A DNA stretch of 64,000 nucleotides, taken from contig CAXBMQ010000013.1 of assembly GCA_963977005.1 (NCBI GenBank), positions 1 through 64,000 of the forward strand, in the 5' to 3' direction. The stretch is from CAXBCP01 sp963977005 (GTDB taxonomy: Bacteria > Pseudomonadota > Alphaproteobacteria > MPNO01 > UBA830). The notes beneath the pieces were generated by a model, which was given only the letters and a program-made list of their open reading frames with translations, ran no database searches and had not been told where the DNA came from. Below are positions 25,309-33,280 of this stretch, one piece after another (position 1 is the first letter of the stretch; each line of letters begins with the position of its first letter). A program made the translations under genes and the position numbers.

Positions 25309-26396
25309 TGTCTCTAAATGCCCTGATTGATCCAAATGTGTTTCTGCTGGATGGCCCTGCTGTTGGTCCCGATTTAGCCGAACAGTTTCTGTTGGACTTG
25401 AAAGATATTGCTGCTGCGTTTGATGCTCGCTCATGGTTAAACGTCTTTTCAGTGAGTGATCTTGTGACATATTTGTTCGAGAATGATCTGTACCCAGGAA
25501 AGGATGATATTAAGCAATTCTTAGTCGCTAATAATCTAGCCCATATTTATTCTGAGAAAGATATCTCGGCGATATACGGGCGTATCTTTAAGTATCTCAA
25601 TGATATGAGCGAGGTAACGAAGATCAAGAGTACTGTTCTTTCTGAAGAAATGGATGGTGAAACTTCTGATTATATTTTGGCATCAGCCGATATAGTTTCA
25701 GAGTTTTATGCGCAAGTCTCATATTATCTGAATTCTTCGGAGTGTTGCGAAGGGGAATTTTTTGTGATTTCTGCGTGCGGCAAAGAGAAATCGGCACAGC
25801 AGTTTCATGGCACGATTGACCTCTTGGAATTAGTCGATGGTGATTTGCTGGCTGACTGTGAAATAGCAGGTTTGGTAACCGCGTATGGAAGTCTATGCGA
25901 TTATTTAAATAATGTTGACCCATATATTTTGTGGAAATGCGCACTGACTAATCTAGATTTGGGAGTCTGTTTGACAATAGGAGCGGCACAAAACGCTGGA
26001 TTTAGATTCGAAAGGTTTTTAGAGACTGAATTGCCCAATTTCTTGATAGGTGAACACTTCTATACGTCTTTAGGCCAAAATGAAGCTAACCTTCATAACA
26101 AGCACGCTAGTGCGACATATTCCGCCTGTGTTTCAGCAATTCATGCGCCCGAGACACTCAATTTCATCGATTTCTATCGGCAGAAAGCAGGCGGAAGAGA
26201 CAAGGAGAATGTCATTCGCATAGCCGACGATGCACGAGCAAAAAGATGCCATATTACTCAGCGTCATGAAGCCCTTAGGTTGTTGGTTTGGCTTCACACG
26301 GATGGCTCAATAGAATTTGCAAATGTGGGGCCCAAGAACGAAATGAAAATCCAAGACGGCGGAATTGATTTTTGTCTGTCTGAATTTTGCAGTTAG
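25308..26396 (+). CDS. Unknown partner protein of the DUF3696-type ATPase
   Basis: 362 residues, AT-rich codon use like the upstream ATPase gene, which it overlaps by one base. It has no signal peptide or membrane helix. No family is recognised; the C-terminal third is the most polar and structured-looking part (NLHNKHASATYSACVSAIH, then RAKRCHITQRHEALRLLVW, ending IDFCLSEF) and holds several His and Cys that could form an active site. It may be the effector of the pair. The gene ends 28 bp before the korB repeat. Confidence 0.65.
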   Translation: MSLNALIDPNVFLLDGPAVGPDLAEQFLLDLKDIAAAFDARSWLNVFSVSDLVTYLFENDLYPGKDDIKQFLVANNLAHIYSEKDISAIYGRIFKYLNDMSEVTKIKSTVLSEEMDGETSDYILASADIVSEFYAQVSYYLNSSECCEGEFFVISACGKEKSAQQFHGTIDLLELVDGDLLADCEIAGLVTAYGSLCDYLNNVDPYILWKCALTNLDLGVCLTIGAAQNAGFRFERFLETELPNFLIGEHFYTSLGQNEANLHNKHASATYSACVSAIHAPETLNFIDFYRQKAGGRDKENVIRIADDARAKRCHITQRHEALRLLVWLHTDGSIEFANVGPKNEMKIQDGGIDFCLSEFCS

Positions 26397-26424
26397 GGCC
26401 AACACACACAAAATAACGGTTATT

Positions 26425-26523
26425 GCCTTACGCCCCCTCGGTCACCGTCCAGGTGCGGCCCTTGCGCAGCATGTCGTTCAGGCTGCCGGCCGGGTTGGCG
26501 GCGCGGACTTCGGCGAGCTGTTC
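26425..26523 (-). repeat. korB 3' end, copy 2 (99 bp)
   Basis: The part of intact korB that is repeated at 22867-22965. It restores the last codons and the stop of korB next to the insert. Confidence 0.9.
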
Positions 26524-27462
26524 GTGCACCGCTTCGTCGTATGCCTTGGCCGGGTTGTTGTAGAGTACGCCGAGCGCGACCGGGAATTCCGGCTGTTTCA
26601 TGTCGGCCAGCATCATGGCGAGGATCTTGTTTGTCTCGTCATGCACCAGGATATTGGCCTCGGTCACGCCGTCCTCGCCGATGGTGACGACCTGGATGCC
26701 GAAACCGTCGTCGCTCTTGGCGAGGCCCTTGTTGCCGTCCGCGCCGAAAATCAGCGGCTTGCCGTGTTCGACCGAGATCGAATTGTCGTTGACCACCTTC
26801 TTGTCGGTCCAGCCGTCGAACGCGCCGTCGTTATAGACGATACAGTTCTGGATGATCTCCACCAGGGAGGCGCCCTTGTGGGCGTGGGCGGCCTTGAGAA
26901 CGCCCGGCATCTGTTTCTGGTTGGTGTCGAACGTGCGCGCGACAAACCGGGCGCCGGCGCCGAGGGCGAGGCTGAGGGCGGTCAGCGGGGCATCGACCGA
27001 TCCCTGCGGCGTTGACGGCGATCTTGTGCCGAGCTGGCTGGTCGGCGAATACTGGCCCTTGGTCAGGCCATAGATCTCGTTGTTGAACAGCAGCAGGTTG
27101 AGATCGACGTTGCGGCGGATGGCGTGCATCGTGTGGTTGCCGCCGATCGACAGCGCGTCGCCGTCGCCCATCACGACCCAGATGTCGAGATCGGGATTGG
27201 CGAGCTTCGCGCCGGTGGCAAGCGCCGGGGCGCGGCCGTGGATCGTATGGAAGCCGTAGGACGCCATGTAATAGGGGAAGCGCGCCGCGCAGCCGATGCC
27301 GGAGAAAAAGACCAGCTTTTCCAGCGGAATCTGCAGTTCGGCGAGCGTGCGGTGCACGCCCTTGATGATGGCGTAATCGCCGCAGCCGGGGCACCAGCGG
27401 ACTTCCTGGTCCGAGGCGTAATCGTTCGGCTTCAGCGCTTCGACAGGCGTTTCGATATTCAT
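26428..27462 (-). CDS. korB: 2-oxoacid:ferredoxin oxidoreductase, beta subunit
   Basis: 344 residues. With KorA it oxidises a 2-oxoacid, most likely 2-oxoglutarate, to the acyl-CoA and CO2 and reduces ferredoxin. The thiamine pyrophosphate site is visible: WCPGCGDYAIIKG, then MGDGDALSIGGNHTMHAIRRN and LLFNNEIYGLTKGQYSPTS. The gene starts four bases after korA. Its last 99 bp are duplicated at 22867, so its downstream region was reshaped by an insertion without loss of coding capacity. Reduced ferredoxin is the known donor for clostridial 6-hydroxynicotinate reductase, which links it to the genes upstream. Confidence 0.9.
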   Translation of the reverse strand: MNIETPVEALKPNDYASDQEVRWCPGCGDYAIIKGVHRTLAELQIPLEKLVFFSGIGCAARFPYYMASYGFHTIHGRAPALATGAKLANPDLDIWVVMGDGDALSIGGNHTMHAIRRNVDLNLLLFNNEIYGLTKGQYSPTSQLGTRSPSTPQGSVDAPLTALSLALGAGARFVARTFDTNQKQMPGVLKAAHAHKGASLVEIIQNCIVYNDGAFDGWTDKKVVNDNSISVEHGKPLIFGADGNKGLAKSDDGFGIQVVTIGEDGVTEANILVHDETNKILAMMLADMKQPEFPVALGVLYNNPAKAYDEAVHEQLAEVRAANPAGSLNDMLRKGRTWTVTEGA

Positions 27463-27466
27463 CGGT

Positions 27467-29332
27467 TTATCCTTCCACCCGCGAGCGGATCTCGCGTTCG
27501 AGGGTCGAGACCTTGAAAGGCTGACCCGTGATTTGCGTAATGCTTTCGGCGTCGACCAGGTACTTGGCGCGCAGCACGTTGACCATCTGGCCGTTATTCA
27601 TTTCCGGCACGATGATCCGGTCGAACTTCGAGAGAAGCTCGCCCAGATTGGCCGGGAAGGGCCAGACGTGACGGATATGGATGTGCGAGACGCTGAGACC
27701 GTCCTTCACGCAGCGGCCGACCGCCTGGTTGATCGCGCCGAAGGTCGACCCCCAGCCGACAACCGCGAGCTTGCCGCTGTCTGCGCCGGTGGCGACGGCC
27801 TGCGCCGGGATGTCGTTGGCGATGCCGTCGATCTTGGCGGCGCGGACCTTGGTCATCCGGTGATGGTTGTCGCTGTCATAGGAGATATGACCGGAATCGT
27901 AATCCTTCTCGATGCCGCCGAGGCGGTGCATCAGGCCGGGCGTGCCGGGAATGGCCCAGTTCCGCGCGAGGGTTTTCTCGTCGCGCAGATAGGGATGGAA
28001 ACCTTCCGGGTCGGTACGGAATTCGACCGGGAAAGGCTCGACCTCGTCGGCATCGGGAATTTCCCAAGGCTCGGCCGCGTTGGCGAGGTAGCCGTCGCTC
28101 AGGAAGATCACCGGGGTCATGTATTTAACGGCCAGCCGGACCGCCTCGATCGCGGTCTCGAAGCAGTCGCCCGGCGTGGCCGAGGCGACGACCGGCAGCG
28201 GCGTGTCGGCATTGCGGCCCCAGACTGCCTGGAACAGGTCGGACTGTTCGGTCTTGGTCGGCAGGCCGGTGGACGGACCGCCGCGCTGGACGTTGACGAT
28301 CACCAGCGGCAGCTCGGTGACCAGCGCGAGGCCGATGGCCTCGGTCTTGAGCGCGATGCCCGGGCCGGACGACGACGTGATGCCGAGCTTGCCCGCGTAG
28401 GACGCGCCGATGGCAGAACACACGGCAGCGATTTCGTCTTCCGCCTGGAACGTGGTCACGCCATAGGGCTTCAGGTTGGTCAGCGTATGCAGCAGGGCGG
28501 AGGCCGGCGTGATCGGGTATGAGCCGAGGAACAGCTCTAGCCCGGCTTTCCTGGCGCCCGCGACGAGGCCCCAGGCAGCAGCTTCGGTGCCGGTGACGGC
28601 GCGATAGGTGCCGGGAACGACTTCGGCCTTCGGCACGATATAGGCCTCGACGCCGGACGGCAGCTCGACCGTCTCGCCATAGGCATGGCCGGCATTGAGC
28701 GCGGCGATGTTGGCGGCCGCGATATTCGGCAGCTTGCCGAAGCGCTGGTTGACCCAGTCGACGGTCGGCTGGCGGTCGCGGTTATACATCCAGCACATCA
28801 GGCCGAGCGCCCAGAAGTTCTTGCAGCGCGTGGCTTCCTTCGACGACACGTCGCAATCGGCGACGGCGGCGTTGGTCAGCTTGTTGATTTCGATCGCGAT
28901 GACGACGTGGTTGTCCAGCGTGCCGTCCTCAAGCGGGTTTTCCGTATAGCCGGCGCGCGCGATGTTGCGGTCCGAAAACGCATCCGTGTTCAGGATCACG
29001 GTGCCGCCTTTTGGTACGTCCTTGAGGTGCACCTTGAGCGCCGCGGGGTTCATCGCGACCAGCACATCCGGGTCGTCGCCCGGCGTCTGGATATCGAACG
29101 ACGCGAAATTGATCTGGAACGCGGACACGCCGAACGTGGTGCCGGCCGGCGCGCGGATCTCCGCCGGGAAATCCGGGAAGGTCGCGAGATCGTTGCCCAT
29201 CAGGGCGGTGGACTGCGTGAACTGCGTGCCGGTGAGCTGCATGCCGTCGCCGGAATCGCCGGCGAACCTGATGACAACCGAGTCGAGAGCTTTCCGCCCG
29301 CCGTCTTCGGTGGAGGCAACGTTTGTGGCCAT
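27467..29332 (-). CDS. korA: 2-oxoacid:ferredoxin oxidoreductase, fused gamma-alpha subunit
   Basis: 621 residues. Residues about 20-200 are the gamma domain (VIRFAGDSGDGMQLTG, FPDFPAEIRAPAGT); the rest is the alpha domain with the pyrimidine-binding region (LFLGSYPITPASALLHTL, FQAEDEIAAVCSAIGASYAG, SSGPGIALKTEAIGLA, NVQRGGPSTGLPTKTEQSD). This gamma-alpha fusion with a separate beta subunit is typical of the two-subunit KorAB found in aerobes. A TTGACG hexamer and an operator-like palindrome stand just upstream, which ties it to the MarR regulon. Confidence 0.9.
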   Translation of the reverse strand: MATNVASTEDGGRKALDSVVIRFAGDSGDGMQLTGTQFTQSTALMGNDLATFPDFPAEIRAPAGTTFGVSAFQINFASFDIQTPGDDPDVLVAMNPAALKVHLKDVPKGGTVILNTDAFSDRNIARAGYTENPLEDGTLDNHVVIAIEINKLTNAAVADCDVSSKEATRCKNFWALGLMCWMYNRDRQPTVDWVNQRFGKLPNIAAANIAALNAGHAYGETVELPSGVEAYIVPKAEVVPGTYRAVTGTEAAAWGLVAGARKAGLELFLGSYPITPASALLHTLTNLKPYGVTTFQAEDEIAAVCSAIGASYAGKLGITSSSGPGIALKTEAIGLALVTELPLVIVNVQRGGPSTGLPTKTEQSDLFQAVWGRNADTPLPVVASATPGDCFETAIEAVRLAVKYMTPVIFLSDGYLANAAEPWEIPDADEVEPFPVEFRTDPEGFHPYLRDEKTLARNWAIPGTPGLMHRLGGIEKDYDSGHISYDSDNHHRMTKVRAAKIDGIANDIPAQAVATGADSGKLAVVGWGSTFGAINQAVGRCVKDGLSVSHIHIRHVWPFPANLGELLSKFDRIIVPEMNNGQMVNVLRAKYLVDAESITQITGQPFKVSTLEREIRSRVEG

Positions 29333-29350
29333 TGAACCTGTTCCGATTAT

Positions 29351-29395
29351 TTATATGTGTACAAACAAATTAGGTGGACGTTTCTTCCCCGTCAA
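29351..29395 (-). promoter_or_regulatory. korAB promoter with operator site D
   Basis: On the minus strand TTGACG (29395-29390) is followed 21 nt later by the core TTGTTTGTACACATATAA (29368-29351). TAAT directly before the core could be part of the -10. The core would cover the transcription start of korA, whose ATG is 18 bp away. Confidence 0.6.
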
Positions 29396-29618
29396 GCCGT
29401 CGGCGCCCCCGCCCGCTCCCATCGTCTTCCGGCCGCGTGCCTGATGGGAGAAAGCCAAGCATACCGCTAACGGCAACGCGATTTTTATAACATGGCTGGC
29501 GAGTCTTTCATCCCCAAATTGCTGTGATCGGATCAATCGGGTTTGCGGGAGGGTTCGGGTGAGGATTCGGTACTGGAGGTCACGGTCGTTGTCCTTGCGA
29601 TAATCCGGAATCCACCGC
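29396..29618. other. Gene-free stretch between korA and the hydroxylase operon
   Basis: About 220 bp between the two divergent promoters (sites D and E). I see no supported gene and no strong hairpin; short antisense frames here are not credible. Confidence 0.5.
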
Positions 29619-29665
29619 TTGACAGTCCCCCCGTCTCTGAAGAATAATTGTTCGTACACAAACAA
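29619..29665 (+). promoter_or_regulatory. Promoter of the nicotinate hydroxylase operon with operator site E
   Basis: TTGACA (29619-29624), an 18-nt spacer and AATAAT (29643-29648), then the core TTGTTCGTACACAAACAA at 29648-29665, a 9+9 palindrome. The core abuts the -10 and should block RNA polymerase when bound. This is the clearest promoter-operator unit of the set. Confidence 0.7.
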
Positions 29666-29693
29666 TTAATCCGTACAGGAGTCCGAGGCACCG

Positions 29694-30530
29694 ATGTCAT
29701 CTTATCTGAGACCCACGGAACTCGATGAGGCGCTGCAGGCTCTGGCCGCAGGGGACCGCATCATTGTCGCGGGCGGCACCGATTTTTACCCGGCCCGCGT
29801 CGGCAAGCCCGTCGATGAAGACATTCTCGACGTCACCGCCATCGACGGTCTGCGCCGGATCGAGCAGCGCGGCGACCATTTTCATATCGGGGCGACGGCG
29901 ACCTGGACCGACCTGATCCGCGCCGACCTGCCGGAGTGGTTCCGCGCCATGAAACAGGCCGCGCGTGAAGTCGGCGGCGTGCAGATTCAGAACGCGGGCA
30001 CGATCGTCGGCAATATCTGCAACGCGTCGCCTGCGGCGGACGGGGTGCCGGGCCTGGTCGCGCTGGATGCCAGCGTGCTGCTCGGATCGGTTTCCGGGGA
30101 ACGGGAAGTCCCCATATCGGAGTTCGTCCTGGGGAACCGGAAAACGGCGCGAAAGCGGGACGAAATGGTCCTCGGGCTGAATATCCCGGTCTGCGGAACG
30201 GATGCCCGGAGCACGTTTCTCAAGCTTGGCGCCCGGAAATACCTTGTGATCTCCATCGTCATGGTGTCCGCGGTTTTGGAGGTGGCGGCCGACGGTACCG
30301 TGGAGCGCCTGCGCGTCGCCGTGGGATCGTGTTCCGAGGTCGCAAAGCGCCTGACCACGCTCGAAGCCGACCTTGCCGGCAAGCCGGCCGACGGCAGTCT
30401 CGCCGCACGGATCACGCAAGATCATATCGCGCCGTTATCGCCGATCGGCGACGTGCGCGGTTCTGCCGAATACCGCAGCGATGCGGCGCTGACACTGGTC
30501 CGCCGCGCCATCGCCGAACTGACGGAGTAA
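29694..30530 (+). CDS. FAD-binding subunit of a molybdenum hydroxylase
   Basis: 278 residues of the CoxM/xanthine dehydrogenase medium-subunit family, which carries FAD between the iron-sulfur clusters and the final acceptor. FAD motifs are VAGGTDFYPARVG near the start and NAGTIVGNICNASPAADGVP. AGGAGTCCGAGG precedes the ATG. It is followed two bases later by the fused iron-sulfur/molybdenum subunit, making a complete enzyme. In this context it should be part of nicotinate dehydrogenase (nicotinate to 6-hydroxynicotinate), although the substrate is inferred from the neighbours. Confidence 0.85.
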   Translation: MSSYLRPTELDEALQALAAGDRIIVAGGTDFYPARVGKPVDEDILDVTAIDGLRRIEQRGDHFHIGATATWTDLIRADLPEWFRAMKQAAREVGGVQIQNAGTIVGNICNASPAADGVPGLVALDASVLLGSVSGEREVPISEFVLGNRKTARKRDEMVLGLNIPVCGTDARSTFLKLGARKYLVISIVMVSAVLEVAADGTVERLRVAVGSCSEVAKRLTTLEADLAGKPADGSLAARITQDHIAPLSPIGDVRGSAEYRSDAALTLVRRAIAELTE

Positions 30531-30532
30531 TC

Positions 30533-33280
30533 ATGTCCATCTCGTTCAATCTCAACGGAAAAACCGCTGTCACCGACGCCGCACCGGCGCGGCGTCTGGC
30601 GCATGTCCTGCGCGAAGATCTCGGCTATACCGGCACCAAGATCGGTTGCGATGCCGGCGATTGCGGCGCCTGCACCGTTCTGCTCGACGGCGAACAGGTC
30701 TGCGCGTGTCTCGTGCCCGTGGCCCAGGTCGCGGACCGCGACGTGACGACGGTGGAAGGTCTTGCCGGCGAAGACGGGCGGCTGTCCGACCTGCAACAGG
30801 CGTTTCATGAATACGGCGCGGCGCAGTGCGGGATCTGCACCCCCGGCATGCTGATGGCGGCTGCCGATCTTTTCAAACACAACGAAACGCCCAGCGACGA
30901 CCAGATTCTGGATGCGATGGGCGGCGTGCTGTGCCGCTGCACCGGCTACAACAAGATCGTCGATGCCGTGAAGCACGTGGTCCAGCCGAACGGCGTCGAC
31001 TTCGTCAATCCCGAGGCGGGCGGGGCGATGGGCGCGCGGACATTGAAAACCGATGGCGTGCGCAAGGTCGACGGCACCGAACTGTTCGGCGCCGATGTCG
31101 CGCCGGCGGATGCGCTGTGGGCGCGCACGATCCGGTCGCCGCATCATTCCGCGACCTTCACGCTGGGCGATTTCGATGAACTGTACAAAAAATGGCCGGG
31201 GCTCGAGCGCGTGTTCACCGCGGCCGACGTGCCCGGCAATAACGGCTACGGCATCTATCCCGACGTGAAGGATCAGCCGGCCTTTGCGGATGGTGAAGTG
31301 CGTTTCAAGGGTGAAACGGTTGTCGCACTGGTGGGCACCCATGAAGCCGTCTACGGCATCCGCGACGAGGACGTGCCGATCAACTACGAGGTCCGCGAGC
31401 CGTTATTCGGTTTCGCCGGGCTGGACGACGGCGCTCACCAGATGCACGCGGCGAATCCCGGCAACATCCTTGCTCACGGTTATGTAAAGAAAGGCGATGC
31501 CAAATCGGCAATGGAAAGTGCCGACGTAGTGGTCGAGGACAGCTTCGCCACCGGGTTTGTCGAGCACGGATATATAGAGCCCGAGGCGGGCTGGGCGCAG
31601 CGTGTCGGCGACCGTCTCGAGATCACGGTATCGACCCAGGCGCCCTACATGGATCGCGACGAGGTCGCGCAGATCATCGGCATCCCGAATGAGAGCGTCC
31701 GCATTATTCCGACCGCCTGCGGCGGCGGGTTCGGCGGCAAGCTGGACCTTGGCGTCCACCCGGTGATTGGCGTTGCCGCCTGGGTGCTGAACAGGCCGGT
31801 CCGCTGTACGTGGACACGGATCGAATCCATGGCCGCGTCGACCAAGCGGCATCCGTCGCGCATCACCGCGCGATACGGCTGCACGAAGGACGGCGACCTG
31901 GTCGCCTATGACATGACCGGCGATTTCAATACCGGGGCCTATGTGTCCTGGGGGCTGACGGTGAAGGATCGCGTTCCGGTTCATGCGACCGGCCCTTATT
32001 ATGTGCCGCATGTCGAAGCCGCGACCCGCGCCGTGTTCGCCAACGAAACCCCGGCCGGTGCGTTTCGCGGGTTCGGGATACCGCAGGCCGCCATCGCCCA
32101 CGATACGCTGATGGACAGGATGGCCGAGGAAATCGGCATGGACATCCTGGAGTTCCGTCATCGCAACGCCATTCGCAAGGGGCAGGACACGGCGACGGGC
32201 CAGGTGCTCGAATATTCCGCCGGCCTCGACCAGTGCCTCGAAGCTTTACGCGGGCCGTGGCAGAAGGCCCGCGCGGCGGCGGACAAATTCAATGCCGAAA
32301 GCGACGGCGTGACGCGTCGCGGCGTCGGCCTGGGCTGCATGTGGTACGGCTGTGGCAACACGTCCTTGTCCAACCCGTCGACCATGCATGTCGGCATTGC
32401 CGCCGACGGCACGGTCACCCTCTATTCGGGGGCGCAGGATATCGGCCAGGGCACCAACACGACGATGATGCAGGTCGCGGCCGACGGGCTTGGCATCCGC
32501 ATGGAACAGATGGAACTGGTCTGGGGCGATACCGACAGGACGGCGGATGCGGGCAAGAGCTCGGCCTCGCGCCAGGCCTATGTGTCGGGTCGTGCCGCGA
32601 TGGAAGCGGGGCAGGACCTGCGGGGCCAGATTTTGCGCCTTGCCAATGTCGGCGACGGCGCATCGATCGAATTCGGGGCAGGCCGGCTGACGGTCACCGA
32701 CGGCGATGCGGTGCGCGAAATCGACCTTGGCGAACTGCCCGCCGACAAGCTGCACGGCAACGTACTGGTCGGCGAGGCGACGTTCGATCCGCCGGCAACG
32801 CCGCTGGACGACATGGGGCAGGGCAATCCCTACGGGACCTACGGCTTTGGCGCGCAGATCGCCGAGGTCGAGGTCGATGTCGAACTGGGCACGGTCAAGG
32901 TGCTGCATGTCTGGGCCGCCCATGATGTGGGCGCGGCGATCAACCCGACCCAGGTCGAGGGTCAGGTCCATGGCGGGGTGGCCCAGGGGCTTGGGCTGGC
33001 ACTCATGGAGGAGTACCTGCCGGGCCGCACGGAAAACCTGCACGATTACCTGATTCCAACCTTCGGCGACGTGCCGCCGATCGATGTGTATCTGATCGAA
33101 GACCCCGAACCGACGGGCCCCTACGGTGCAAAGGGCATCGGCGAGCCCGCTTTGATTCCGACGCCGCCGGCGATCTTCGGGGCGATCTATCATGCAACGG
33201 GTGTGCGGATGAAGCAGGCCCCGGCGACACCGGACCGCGTACGGGCGGCAATCCTCGCGGCACAGGGAGACATGAAATGA
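30533..33280 (+). CDS. Molybdenum hydroxylase, fused [2Fe-2S] and molybdopterin subunit (probable nicotinate dehydrogenase)
   Basis: 915 residues from the ATG at 30533, two bases after the FAD-subunit stop. Residues 1-160 hold two [2Fe-2S] clusters: C39, C44, C47, C59 and C99, C102, C134, C136. From about 170 the molybdenum domains follow, with ACGGGFGGKLD, a GAFRGFGIPQAA loop, SGAQDIGQGTNTTM and the catalytic Glu871 in GAKGIGEPA. The enzyme would hydroxylate an N-heterocycle at the carbon next to nitrogen, with water as the oxygen source. Fusion of the small and large subunits in this order is less common than separate genes. It overlaps the reductase gene by four bases, so their steps are probably consecutive. 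Confidence 0.85.
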   Translation: MSISFNLNGKTAVTDAAPARRLAHVLREDLGYTGTKIGCDAGDCGACTVLLDGEQVCACLVPVAQVADRDVTTVEGLAGEDGRLSDLQQAFHEYGAAQCGICTPGMLMAAADLFKHNETPSDDQILDAMGGVLCRCTGYNKIVDAVKHVVQPNGVDFVNPEAGGAMGARTLKTDGVRKVDGTELFGADVAPADALWARTIRSPHHSATFTLGDFDELYKKWPGLERVFTAADVPGNNGYGIYPDVKDQPAFADGEVRFKGETVVALVGTHEAVYGIRDEDVPINYEVREPLFGFAGLDDGAHQMHAANPGNILAHGYVKKGDAKSAMESADVVVEDSFATGFVEHGYIEPEAGWAQRVGDRLEITVSTQAPYMDRDEVAQIIGIPNESVRIIPTACGGGFGGKLDLGVHPVIGVAAWVLNRPVRCTWTRIESMAASTKRHPSRITARYGCTKDGDLVAYDMTGDFNTGAYVSWGLTVKDRVPVHATGPYYVPHVEAATRAVFANETPAGAFRGFGIPQAAIAHDTLMDRMAEEIGMDILEFRHRNAIRKGQDTATGQVLEYSAGLDQCLEALRGPWQKARAAADKFNAESDGVTRRGVGLGCMWYGCGNTSLSNPSTMHVGIAADGTVTLYSGAQDIGQGTNTTMMQVAADGLGIRMEQMELVWGDTDRTADAGKSSASRQAYVSGRAAMEAGQDLRGQILRLANVGDGASIEFGAGRLTVTDGDAVREIDLGELPADKLHGNVLVGEATFDPPATPLDDMGQGNPYGTYGFGAQIAEVEVDVELGTVKVLHVWAAHDVGAAINPTQVEGQVHGGVAQGLGLALMEEYLPGRTENLHDYLIPTFGDVPPIDVYLIEDPEPTGPYGAKGIGEPALIPTPPAIFGAIYHATGVRMKQAPATPDRVRAAILAAQGDMK

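Larger units (their letters stand above)
22966..26424. mobile_element. AT-rich insertion between duplicated korB ends
   Basis: 3.46 kb bounded by 99-bp direct repeats. From about 23150 to 26424 base composition and codon use are clearly AT-rich compared with flanking genes, which marks horizontal acquisition. Cargo is a two-gene ATPase operon. There is no integrase or transposase, so either it was lost or the insertion arose by recombination. A ParDE module lies just outside. Confidence 0.65.

Noticed and set aside
29351..29665. 104-codon minus-strand frame between korA and the hydroxylase operon
   Set aside because: It spans both predicted promoters and operators and has no domain or ribosome site.
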